DNA of 64,000 nt from positions 186,001 to 250,000 of the forward strand of contig NZ_JACJOO010000064.1 of NCBI RefSeq assembly GCF_014695575.1. The letters run 5' to 3'. This DNA is from Leptolyngbya sp. FACHB-8. GTDB lineage: Bacteria > Cyanobacteriota > Cyanobacteriia > Elainellales > Elainellaceae. Under the pieces are notes generated by a model that was not told the DNA's origin, did no database searches, and worked only from the letters and a program-made list of their open reading frames with translations. The position numbers and the translations under genes were made by a program. This document shows, piece by piece, positions 1 to 7,866 of this stretch (its first letter is position 1; each line of letters begins with the position of its first letter).

Positions 1-1094
1 ACATACCCTTCCCCAGATTTACCAAACCCGGCTCCCGGTGCCACAGCCACCCCCGTTGCTTCTACCAGGCGCGTACAGAATTCGATCGAACATTGGCTCC
101 AGGCTTCCGGTAATTTTGCCCAAACATACATGGTGGCACTGGGTGTAGGTACAGACCAGCCCTTCTGCTGAAGCGCCTTTACTAACGCATCACGCCGCTC
201 ACGGAAGGTATTGACAGCGACTTGAACTGTATCTTGAGGGCCTTCTAGAGCGGCGATTGCCCCATTCAAGATCCCGAGATACTGATTGAAATCCACAGCC
301 GCTTTCACCTGGCGCAAGGCTCGAATCAGCTCTGCATTGCCGATGGCATAGCCCACCCGAAACCCGCCCATGTTGTAAGACTTGGACATGGTGAAAAATT
401 CAATGGAGACGTTTTTTTCCGGGTCAGCCTGGAGCACGGAAGAAGGCGTCTCCCCTTCAAACACCAGGTCGGCGTAAGGAAAATCATGCGCCAATACCAG
501 GCCATACTGCTGGCAAAAAGCCACGGCTTCTTGAAAGAAGGAGAGGGGGGCGATCGCTGTCGTCGGGTTATGCGGATAGCTCAGGACCATCATCCGGGCC
601 TGAGACAGTACGGCTTCAGGAATATCCGACAGCACGGGCAGGAAACCGTTTTCTTCCCGTAAGGGCATGGTATAAACCTGCCCACTTGCCAAGTACACCC
701 CCCCTGAGTGGGAAGGATAGCCCGGATCTTGCAGCAGAGCAAAATCTCCTGGATTCAGCACCGCTAGCGGCAGGTGGGCCGTTCCCTCTTGGGAGCCAAT
801 GAGCGGCAACACTTCTGTTTCTGGGTCTACGGCAACGCCAAATTTTTGGGTGTACCAGCGTGCCGCAGCGTTGCGAAATGCCTGAGTGCCGTGGAACAGA
901 AGATAGCCGTGGGTGCTGGGATCTTGAAGAGAAGCGGCGATCGCCTCCAACACATGAGGTGGTGTCGGCAGGTCTGATGACCCCAGAGAGAGGTCAACAA
1001 CCGGATGGCCCGTTGATTTGGCCCGCGATTTGGCCCGGTCCATATCGGCAAAGACATTGACCTGAAGCGGTTGAAGGCGATCGGCAAATTGCAT
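1..1094 (-). CDS. PLP-dependent class I aminotransferase, LL-diaminopimelate aminotransferase-like (partial)
   Basis: Open reading frame from ATG at 1094 running off the left edge, so the C-terminus is missing; I translated about 364 residues. It is a fold-type I PLP aminotransferase. Visible landmarks are the SLGSSDLPTPPHV start of the large domain, GSQEGTAHLPLAVLNPGD, SYPHNPTTA and the PLP-lysine segment TMSKSYNMGGFRVGY. It resembles the DapL-type protein encoded at 36997-38223 along its whole length, so the window carries two paralogues. The DapL reaction transfers an amino group from glutamate to tetrahydrodipicolinate in lysine and peptidoglycan synthesis; which paralogue, if either, does this cannot be told from sequence. 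A thioredoxin gene lies 69 bp upstream on the same strand. Confidence 0.85.
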   Translation of the reverse strand, partial: MQFADRLQPLQVNVFADMDRAKSRAKSTGHPVVDLSLGSSDLPTPPHVLEAIAASLQDPSTHGYLLFHGTQAFRNAAARWYTQKFGVAVDPETEVLPLIGSQEGTAHLPLAVLNPGDFALLQDPGYPSHSGGVYLASGQVYTMPLREENGFLPVLSDIPEAVLSQARMMVLSYPHNPTTAIAPLSFFQEAVAFCQQYGLVLAHDFPYADLVFEGETPSSVLQADPEKNVSIEFFTMSKSYNMGGFRVGYAIGNAELIRALRQVKAAVDFNQYLGILNGAIAALEGPQDTVQVAVNTFRERRDALVKALQQKGWSVPTPSATMYVWAKLPEAWSQCSIEFCTRLVEATGVAVAPGAGFGKSGEGY

Positions 1095-1163
1095 AGTTTC
1101 CCCCACAAATCATTCAACTCTCGTTTGCTGGATGATTTGTCGGGTTCAACCGCAAACCATCGT

Positions 1164-1487
1164 TTAAAGATGAGGCGAAAGCAAGTCCTCAATTTTCTGT
1201 TTAGGAATTGCCCCTTCGGAAGCGACAACCTGTTCTCCCTTCTGAAACAGTACCAACGCAGGGACTCCCTGCACTTTGCAGCGCGCCACTGATTCAGGGT
1301 TGGGATCTACTTCCATTTTGACAATTTTGAGGCGATCGCTATATTCTGCCGCCACTTTTTCCATAACAGGCGACATCAACCGACAGGGCCCACACCAGGG
1401 AGCCCAGAAGTAGACCAGCACGGACTGATCTGCCTGAAGCACTTCTCCTTCAAACTCTGCGTCGCTAATGACACGAACACTACCCAT
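1164..1487 (-). CDS. Thioredoxin
   Basis: Small redox protein of about 107 residues with the canonical WCGPC active site (FWAPWCGPCRLMSP) and the cis-proline segment GVPALVLF. It reduces protein disulfides, probably with electrons from thioredoxin reductases in the cytosol or stroma-like compartment. I chose ATG at 1487 because MGSVRVISDAEFE matches the usual thioredoxin N-terminus. An in-frame ATG at 1508 would add seven residues; neither start has a clear ribosome binding site. It is transcribed towards the aminotransferase at 1-1094 with a short gap, so the two may be co-transcribed. Confidence 0.9.
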   Translation of the reverse strand: MGSVRVISDAEFEGEVLQADQSVLVYFWAPWCGPCRLMSPVMEKVAAEYSDRLKIVKMEVDPNPESVARCKVQGVPALVLFQKGEQVVASEGAIPKQKIEDLLSPHL

Positions 1488-1636
1488 GCTGGAAGTCCCA
1501 CTAACCATTTTAGAAATTTGATGAAATCAATAGAGATGGAATCAGGCGAAGAGCGGCCACAGCAAATGGCATGGCGAGCACCCCTGATCTAGATTAGGTC
1601 AAAACTGTAACGGAATGAAGATAATAAGGTTGTTGA

Positions 1637-1701
1637 GAGTTTGATTGAGAAGTTGCTTTTGGGGCACACCACGCCCCAAAAGCAACTTCTCAATTAAACT
1701 C
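1637..1701. repeat. Long near-perfect palindrome
   Basis: Arms of about 29 bp (GAGTTTGATTGAGAAG... and its complement) flank a central ACACCAC. It lies upstream of the thioredoxin gene and next to the 102-bp TA-flanked element. No direct repeats are visible at its borders and there is no T-run typical of an intrinsic terminator. Confidence 0.85.
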
Positions 1702-1721
1702 CTTAATTTGGATCACAGATA

Positions 1722-1823
1722 AGGAGGTTTCTGAGAAACAATATCCCCATTTTTGGGAAAAAGGACACGGCGAAGCCGCGTCCTTTTTCCCAAAAATGGG
1801 GAAGTTCTTTTCTGGAAATCTCC
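1722..1823. mobile_element. 102-bp TA-flanked palindromic element, copy 1 (MITE-like)
   Basis: Terminal inverted repeats AGGAGGTTTCTGAG / TCTGGAAATCTCC, a long internal palindrome with apex GGCGAAGCC, and TA dinucleotides on both sides (1720-1721 and 1824-1825). Two further copies of exactly 102 bp are at 7477-7578 and 61636-61737. Non-coding. Confidence 0.8.
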
Positions 1824-1947
1824 TAAGCAACATGAACGGCTTAGTCAAGCCTGCAACGGTATAAAAAACTAAGCTCTACTTTCAAGGTTATTGTCTGTGC
1901 GCTTCGTGCACGAAAAATAGCACTTGTAGAAGATTTTAGGTAAATGA

Positions 1948-2038
1948 GAGTAATTCAATAAAATTTCAGTCATCTGTACCGCTTGCGAAGCGAGCAGCAC
2001 AGATGACTGAAATTTTATTTAGTTGAGTTGAGTTACTC
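1948..2038. repeat. Palindrome at the 3' end of thiL
   Basis: About 30-bp arms (GAGTAATTCAATAAAATTTC... and an imperfect complement) around an inner GCTTGCGAAGCGAGC hairpin. It overlaps the thiL stop codon, so a transcript from thiL would end in this hairpin and it may act as a terminator or 3' stabiliser. The right arm has a small AGTTGAGTTG expansion. Confidence 0.75.
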
Positions 2039-3068
2039 ATGAGGTGGAAAAGTGCTGAAATCCTCGAGCCAAGTTTAATGTTTCAGATTTCGAGTTTTGA
2101 TGAGTTCCCATCAAAATAACATCGTTTCCAAAAGTTATTTTTCCAATCATGTGCGTATTGGGGAGCGATCGCCCCACCTCTTCCGCTAACTCTTGCGGCA
2201 AGCACAACACCAGCTCAAAGTCTTCACCGCCGTAGAGTGACCATTCCAGAGCTTTTTCGGAAGAGAGCCATTGGGCCAAAGCGGGAGGGATGGGGATGTG
2301 CGATCGCTCCAACACGGCTCCGACGCCACTAGCCCGGCAGATTTGGAGTACAGCATCGGCTAAGCCATCGCTGCTATCCATGCCAGCGATGCGGAAGGGA
2401 GTTGGGGGCGGAATGAGAGCATCGAGGATGGAGAGGATGTCAAGCCGGGCCTGGGGCCGTTGATGAGCCTGGATGAGGAAGCGGCGATCGCCCTCATCCA
2501 ACCCTTCGCCTTGCTCGGGATGCAGCAATAGCTCCAGTCCTGCACGAGAGGCTCCATGTAGCCCAGTTACCAGGATCACGTCTCCAGGTTGAGCAGCAGC
2601 ACGGCGGATAACACGGCCAGGGAGAACGTCTCCGAAAGCGGCGATCGCCACAGTTAGCACAGGCGATCGGCACACATCGCCCCCCACAATACTCGTATTC
2701 CAGGGTTCTAAACAGGCAACCATACCTTTGTAGAGATCCTCGAGCCAGGAAACGGGAAGATCACCCGGAACCCCAAGGCCCACTGTGATACCCATCGGTG
2801 TAGCTCCCATGGCTGCCAGGTCTGACAAATTCGCTGCCATAGCCCGCCATCCGGCATCAAAGGGGCTGGTCGTGTGGACACCGGGAGAGGCGAGGCCCAG
2901 GCTAAAGTGAACGCCGTCCACAAGCATATCTTCAGTGACAACGAGCGATCGCCCTTCCCGCACCGATAGCACGGCCGCATCATCGCCCACGCTATCGACT
3001 GCACAGTATTGGAATAATCGGGTTAGCAAACCCTGTTCCCCAACATCACGTACCTTCAGTTCACTCAT
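2037..3068 (-). CDS. thiL: Thiamine-monophosphate kinase
   Basis: A 343-residue protein of the AIR synthase/ThiL superfamily. It phosphorylates thiamine monophosphate to the active cofactor thiamine pyrophosphate using ATP and Mg2+. The N-terminal signature is present: GDDAAVL (metal and ATP binding), TEDMLVDGVHF, and AMAANLSDLAAMGA, followed by the glycine-rich VTGLHGASRAGLELL, and GMDSSDGLADAV and SLYGGEDFELVL in the C-terminal half. Length is normal for the family. It lies downstream of the lumenal cyclophilin gene in the same orientation, with a hairpin between them. No TPP riboswitch is visible upstream. Confidence 0.95.
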   Translation of the reverse strand: MSELKVRDVGEQGLLTRLFQYCAVDSVGDDAAVLSVREGRSLVVTEDMLVDGVHFSLGLASPGVHTTSPFDAGWRAMAANLSDLAAMGATPMGITVGLGVPGDLPVSWLEDLYKGMVACLEPWNTSIVGGDVCRSPVLTVAIAAFGDVLPGRVIRRAAAQPGDVILVTGLHGASRAGLELLLHPEQGEGLDEGDRRFLIQAHQRPQARLDILSILDALIPPPTPFRIAGMDSSDGLADAVLQICRASGVGAVLERSHIPIPPALAQWLSSEKALEWSLYGGEDFELVLCLPQELAEEVGRSLPNTHMIGKITFGNDVILMGTHQNSKSETLNLARGFQHFSTS

Positions 3069-3101
3069 CCTCCCGCCCTACCCAGCACACATCACAAATC
3101 A

Positions 3102-3132
3102 AATCCCCAGTTTCATTTAGAAACCGGGGATC
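3102..3132. terminator. Hairpin between cyclophilin and thiL genes
   Basis: TCCCCAGTTT and AAACCGGGGA form a 10-bp stem around a 7-nt loop, 135 bp past the cyclophilin stop codon. No strong T-run follows on the minus strand, so it is a weak terminator candidate. Confidence 0.5.
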
Positions 3133-3266
3133 TTCTCAAGTCTAGAGCCTGCTTTATAAAGTTGTTTTTTCGTGCGCTTTGCGCAAAAAAGAACCTTTCC
3201 AGCAAGTTTTAGGAGGTGCCCTAGATCTATGACCTTTTAAAGAAGCCGCAGATCAGATTAAAGCTC

Positions 3267-4373
3267 CTAAGCTGGCTCAACCAAGTTTTCCATCCCGTTC
3301 AACACTTTAGCGGAATCAATCTTATCGCCTGGCTTGAGTTTCCCCAAAACCTCTTCGCCTTCAATCACATAGCCGAAGACTGAGTAGCGACCATCCAGCA
3401 AGTTAGCACCCGCAGGGGTCAGCTCAGGTTCAAACAGGAAGAAGAAGAACTGAGACGACCCGCCATTGACATCATCACCGGGACGGGCCATTGCCACCGT
3501 TCCATAGGCCGAGAATGGCAGCACAGGTTCTTCTAAGAAGCGGCCAGCATCTTCCAAGGTGATGCCATAGGTCGGTACATCATCGCCCTTGACCCGTACT
3601 TCCAGAGGAATAGCACGGTATTCCTTCGTTTTGGGATCGATAAAGCCTTCTGCATCTCCTGGTGGATCACCGACCTGTACCACGTAGAAATCTTCAGCAC
3701 GGGTAAAGGGCAAGCCGTTATAGAAGCCCCGGTTCACTAGATCCACAAAGTTTCCAGCGGTAACGGGGGCACTGTAACCATCCGCCACCAGCACAACCCG
3801 GCCCTTGGTGGTCAAGACTTCCACAGTTGCACGGCCTTTGAGTTGGGGGAGGTTGCTATACTCTTCGGGCACCTCGTAAGGGAACGCTGGCACCATCAAT
3901 TCTTCCAGGATGCCAACCATATCCAACAACTCGCTGCGCTTTTTCCAAACAGCGTCTTTGTCATCGTTCTCGACAGCGCTCCGCATGTCGTTAATCCCCA
4001 TTTGTAGCTGGGTCATGAGGAAACCCGCTTCGGCACGTCGATCTTCCGGAACGCTGGCGAACAGAGCGTCTTGTTTATTGGTCAGAATCCGCTCGGCTTG
4101 GGTCAAGCTAGAGTTGATGGCAGACAGCCGTTTGCGCGTTCGCAGGGGCGTGGAGATGTCTTCCAGAACTTTTTGCAGTTGCCGCACGGGCTTATTGTCA
4201 ATAGGCAGGGCGTAGCGCAACAGGGCTTTACCACTGGTAATGGCGTTGCCTGCCGGAAGGCTGCCAATGAGAACCTGGGCGGAGGCGGGCATCAAGCCCC
4301 AGCCCCATAGCCCCACTACGAGGAGGAGGGTCAGGATAGCTTGCTTGAGCCATTGTTTAAGCAGGTTGGCCAT
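3267..4373 (-). CDS. Thylakoid-lumen-type cyclophilin peptidyl-prolyl isomerase (TLP40/CYP38-like)
   Basis: About 368 residues. The N-terminus is a Sec signal: a basic KQWLKQ, a hydrophobic run LTLLLVVGLWGWGLM and a PASAQ cleavage region. Residues to about 170 form the helical domain seen in plant CYP38/TLP40, and the rest is a cyclophilin domain (GNFVDLVNRGFYNGLPFTR, NGGSSQFFFFL, LDGRYSVFGYVIEG). The usual catalytic Arg/Phe motif is altered, as in CYP38, where the protein acts in photosystem II assembly more than as an isomerase. I chose ATG at 4373 because CAGGAATC precedes it; a longer frame to 4418 has no such site and would put 15 extra residues before the signal. Confidence 0.88.
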   Translation of the reverse strand: MANLLKQWLKQAILTLLLVVGLWGWGLMPASAQVLIGSLPAGNAITSGKALLRYALPIDNKPVRQLQKVLEDISTPLRTRKRLSAINSSLTQAERILTNKQDALFASVPEDRRAEAGFLMTQLQMGINDMRSAVENDDKDAVWKKRSELLDMVGILEELMVPAFPYEVPEEYSNLPQLKGRATVEVLTTKGRVVLVADGYSAPVTAGNFVDLVNRGFYNGLPFTRAEDFYVVQVGDPPGDAEGFIDPKTKEYRAIPLEVRVKGDDVPTYGITLEDAGRFLEEPVLPFSAYGTVAMARPGDDVNGGSSQFFFFLFEPELTPAGANLLDGRYSVFGYVIEGEEVLGKLKPGDKIDSAKVLNGMENLVEPA

Positions 4374-4785
4374 GATTCCTGGGCAAGAGTTGGGTTTACA
4401 CGGTTCGATGCAGGGCATTCAGATATCGTCCTACTCGCCAACTTATTTGTAGGAGAAGGGGAACTACCCACAAATCTTAGTTTGCACCGAACTGTTCTCT
4501 GTTCAATCTTGCCATAGCCTGATCCCGCTTTCGGGATTTGGAGCATTTTGAGTTCCCCACATCTTGCATCGATGTTTAAAGAGTGTTGATTATTCATGTC
4601 CTTATACAAACCCATAGAAAGCTGCACACCTCCCATTCCGTGCGGTTTCATATAAAAACGGTATTAGGCACAAATAATCAACTTCAATGGCTTTTCAAAA
4701 ATAAACCTCCTGGTTCTGCTCAATACCTTCGCCATTTTCTCAAGCTCTTGCATGCGCGACGTGTATGCAAGGTCATGTTTCAAAT

Positions 4786-4836
4786 GTGTGAATGGGGTGA
4801 AAGGGGCACGAAGTAGCCCTTTCACCCCATTCACAC
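4786..4836. repeat. Palindrome of the GTGTGAATGGGGTGAAAGGGGC family, copy 1
   Basis: Arms of about 22 bp with apex CGAAG. The copy at 57343-57395 shares arms and also single-copy-looking flanks (GGTCATGTTTCAAA on the left, CTAGAA on the right). A more diverged relative is at 45423-45475. It fills most of the gap between the cyclophilin gene and the ferredoxin-MBL gene; I see no gene in 4374-4895. Confidence 0.8.
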
Positions 4837-4895
4837 GCCTAGAACACCACCCAAGGGCTTGAGAAAAATGGCGAGTATGTTGCTGTTATGGGAAC

Positions 4896-5768
4896 CTACT
4901 GTTTTTCCATCCACTCAATACACAGACGCATTTGTTGTTGCATTGTGGTGCGATCGCTCCAAAACCGCCGCCCATGCCCCGGCAACACCCACTCAAACGA
5001 ATGGTGAGATAAGCGTTTCATCGATTTCAATAACTCGCTCCAGGAATACCAGCAGGCTGACCGAAACGCGTAGAGATGCTGCAAACTTTCTGACCAGGCC
5101 AGGTGATCGCCCGTGAACAGGAATTGATCCTGATATAACAGCACCGTATGCCCTCGTGTGTGCCCCGGTACCGGGATAATGAGCAAATCTGGCTCAAGCT
5201 GTACCGGATCAAGTCCTTCTAGCTTGATTTCGACCGACGCTGTGCCGGAATTGATTTCGTCGCGGTGGAGAATGCGATCGCACCCAAAATGGTCATGAAA
5301 TGCCTGGTGATCAGCCACATCATCCCGATGGGTCAGGTAAAGGTAGCGCACTCCGCCCATCTCCTCTAAGCGTTTAACCAGCGGTGCCGTGAAGCGCGGT
5401 GAGTCTACCAGTACATTCCCTTCGGGGCGTTGAATGAAATAGCTGGCAGCCCCATAGGACTGCTCGGAGTGATAGCCACAGTGGTAGACGGAATCGGCGA
5501 TCGCAATAGGAAAACTTGCCTGCACCGCCTTCACATCCTGAGGCGGCTTAACGGTACCAATGGATGCGGTTGGGCAGGCTAACAACGCCTGCATAGCTGC
5601 TAATCGTTCAGCCTCGGAAACAGGCTGATGGGTTACAGCAGATTGATCACCAACGCGGCCATAGACAGTTGGAGCCATCCAACGGCAGGTATCACAATCA
5701 ATGCAACTGTTGTCTACATAAATGTCCCCGTCAGTATTTTGGGGGCGGCGTTCGGCAAGACGAGCCAT
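4896..5768 (-). CDS. Ferredoxin-like 4Fe-4S domain fused to a metallo-beta-lactamase-fold hydrolase
   Basis: About 290 residues. The N-terminal 60 residues look like a small ferredoxin domain (SCIDCDTCRWMAP, and a later Cys in LLACPTASIG). The rest is an MBL fold with YLTHRDDVADH in place of the usual HxHxDH, PGHTRGHTVLLY, FTGDHLAW and VLPGHGRRFW as metal-binding segments. The first His of HxHxDH is followed by Arg-Asp, so metal coordination may differ from glyoxalase II. Homologues are widespread in cyanobacteria; the substrate is unknown. The start at 5768 (MARLAERRPQN) suits the ferredoxin boundary; an upstream ATG at 5861 gives 31 extra residues without a visible domain. Confidence 0.8.
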   Translation of the reverse strand: MARLAERRPQNTDGDIYVDNSCIDCDTCRWMAPTVYGRVGDQSAVTHQPVSEAERLAAMQALLACPTASIGTVKPPQDVKAVQASFPIAIADSVYHCGYHSEQSYGAASYFIQRPEGNVLVDSPRFTAPLVKRLEEMGGVRYLYLTHRDDVADHQAFHDHFGCDRILHRDEINSGTASVEIKLEGLDPVQLEPDLLIIPVPGHTRGHTVLLYQDQFLFTGDHLAWSESLQHLYAFRSACWYSWSELLKSMKRLSHHSFEWVLPGHGRRFWSDRTTMQQQMRLCIEWMEKQ

Positions 5769-5903
5769 AGTGAAGCGAGGCTGAAGCCAGGATGAGGGGG
5801 TGGTTCGATCATAGCGACTGGATGGGTAGATAGGGTCGGTATGATAAAACATCAGACTCAAAGGGCTGTGTTCCTCGCTTCATGGGCGGCACAGCATTTT
5901 GAG

Positions 5904-7082
5904 CTACTTCTTCAACCGCAACAGGGCGATCGCCAACACGCCTGCTAACAATCCCCAGAAAGCAGACCCAATCCCAAACAACACGACACCGGATGCTGTG
6001 ACCAGAAATGTAATCAGGGCAGGTTCCCGTTCCTCTTCGCGACTGAGGGCAGCAGCCAGGCCGTTGCCAATGGTGCCGAGAAGGGCAAGACCCGCGATCG
6101 CTAACACCAACTCCTGAGGAAAAGCGGCGAACAGGGCACCGACCGTGGCTCCAAATAAGCCAACCAGGATGTAGAAGAAGCCAGCGGCGATCGCCGCCAT
6201 GTAGCGCTTATCGGGATCCTCGTGGGCTTCACGGCCCATACAGATCGCCGCTGTGATAGCGGCCAAATTCAGGGCATAGGCTCCAAACGGTGCCAGCAAA
6301 ACAGTGGCAAGTCCAGTCCAGCCGATAAGGGGCGAAATGGGAACGGTGTAGTGAAATGCTCGTAGAGTTGCAACACCAGGCACATTTTGGGATGCCATCG
6401 TGACCACAAATAGGGGCAGCGATATGCCCACTAGAGCCCTCATTGAGAATTGAGGTGCAATCAATATCGGTTGTGCCCACTCAAAGGTAAGGGAATTAAC
6501 CTGAAGTAACCCCTGAATTCCCGCGATCAAGACACCCAGAATCAAAGCTAAAACAACCGCATAACGAGGTTGTAAACGTCGTAATAGTAAATAAGTGACA
6601 AACATCGCGAACACCATGATGAATTGTGTTTGCATCGCCACAAACACATTCATACCAAAGCGAAGCAGAACACCCGCCAACATCCCCGAAGCAAGGGAAA
6701 TTGGGATACGATTCATCATGCGCTCAAACCATCCGGTGAATCCGCACAGAGCCATGAGAAAGCCTGTGATGAGGAAAGCGGCGATCGCCTCCTGCATCGA
6801 TACTCCCGCCGCCGAACTAATCAGCATTGCGGCTCCGGGCGTCGACCATGCCGTGACCACCGGCACACGATACCACAGCGACAATCCAATGGACGTCAGC
6901 CCCATGCCCAATCCTAAAGCCCACATCCAGGAAGCAATTTCGGCCGAAGATGCTCCCAAACTCTGGGCCGCCTGAAACACAATCACCGCGGAGCTGGTAA
7001 ATCCCACCAACACAGTCACAAAGCCTGCAATGATCGCCGATAGGGATACATCTTTCAAGACGGAAGGTTTTGTCATCGCCAT
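5904..7082 (-). CDS. BenE-family (benzoate:H+ symporter-like) membrane transporter
   Basis: A polytopic membrane protein of about 392 residues with around a dozen hydrophobic segments. It matches the BenE family: VVTAWSTPGAAML, MASQNVPGVATLRAFHY and the GAYALNLAAITAAICMG loop. BenE of Acinetobacter imports benzoate with protons; in cyanobacteria the substrate is not known, and no benzoate catabolic gene is nearby. I chose ATG at 7082 because TTGGAGTGGGGGT precedes it; an in-frame TTG at 7100 is less likely. The MBL gene lies 135 bp downstream. Confidence 0.85.
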   Translation of the reverse strand: MAMTKPSVLKDVSLSAIIAGFVTVLVGFTSSAVIVFQAAQSLGASSAEIASWMWALGLGMGLTSIGLSLWYRVPVVTAWSTPGAAMLISSAAGVSMQEAIAAFLITGFLMALCGFTGWFERMMNRIPISLASGMLAGVLLRFGMNVFVAMQTQFIMVFAMFVTYLLLRRLQPRYAVVLALILGVLIAGIQGLLQVNSLTFEWAQPILIAPQFSMRALVGISLPLFVVTMASQNVPGVATLRAFHYTVPISPLIGWTGLATVLLAPFGAYALNLAAITAAICMGREAHEDPDKRYMAAIAAGFFYILVGLFGATVGALFAAFPQELVLAIAGLALLGTIGNGLAAALSREEEREPALITFLVTASGVVLFGIGSAFWGLLAGVLAIALLRLKK

Positions 7083-7368
7083 ACCCCCACTCCAATACAA
7101 CCCCCAGGGTCTCGGCCTGGTTGGTGTCAGCTTAAAGGGGCGATCGCTCCACAGTATTGGACAAAATTGCCCTGTTGGATTGGCCAGAAGGAGCGTTTTA
7201 GGCTCGTGTACTCAGCAGCTTAAGTTTGCCTGTGCTGGGTGATGTGAAGTGTGAAGCGCCCCACATCACCAAACATGGATTGATTTCCGCTGTGCAGTAC
7301 TCGCCTAGAAATGTTGCCTGAAAAACTATTTGAAAACCTATTGATCAGGTTGTTTAAAGCTTAAGTTT

Positions 7369-7443
7369 GGACAGTTTTTCTAAGACCCCTGATTTTGCGT
7401 GCGCATTGCGTAGGCAAAATCAGGGGCTTTAGAAAAACTGTCC
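7369..7443. repeat. Palindrome with GGACAGTTTTTCT ends
   Basis: Outer arms GGACAGTTTTTCT / AGAAAAACTGTCC enclose CCCCTGATTTTGC / GCAAAATCAGGGG. A relative sits at 40065-40141 with similar ends and a CTGAAAGCCTTGATTGTG inner arm. It lies in the 780-bp gene-free stretch 7083-7866, which otherwise holds the 102-bp element and a smaller imperfect hairpin near 7240-7275. Confidence 0.8.
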
Positions 7444-7476
7444 AGAGTTATTGTTACAGCATTTTCCGATCTTCTA

Positions 7477-7578
7477 AGGAGATTTCTGAGAAACAATATC
7501 CCCATTATTTGGAAAAAAGGCGCGGCGAAGCCGCGCCTTTTTTCCAAATAATGGGGAAGTTCTTATCTGGAAATCTCC
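7477..7578. mobile_element. 102-bp TA-flanked palindromic element, copy 2
   Basis: AGGAGATTTCTGAG at the left and CTGGAAATCTCC at the right, flanked by TA at 7475-7476 and 7579-7580. The inner palindrome reads CCCCATTATTTGG to CCAAATAATGGGG with apex GGCGAAGCC. Same length and orientation as the copy at 1722-1823. Confidence 0.85.
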
Positions 7579-7866
7579 TAATGAGGTACGAGAGAGGGAT
7601 ATATATGTAGCCTCTAAGCACGAAAAAGCAGCCGGACTCAGTCAGTTTTGAAGTAAGCAGGCGAACGAGTTACACCATGATACGAACAGGGAAACCTAAT
7701 GGGGTGTCCAGCATAGTTACCGCTGAAGCGCTTTGCTCACATAGAACAAATCGGTTATAACCGCTTCTATCGTGAAAAATAAGATTCAATAGATACAGAA
7801 AGGTTCCCATGATTTTCTGGCTTAGCTGAGATGTAAAGAATACGTTCTGCATTTGTTGTTATCAAA

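Noticed and set aside
1885-1940. Another palindrome of the GTGCGCTTCGTGCAC type
   Set aside because: Only a short core pairs and the rest is too decayed to be listed as a repeat.
2037-3068. A TPP riboswitch at thiL
   Set aside because: I found no THI-box-like sequence in the short upstream gap, and thiL is not a common target.
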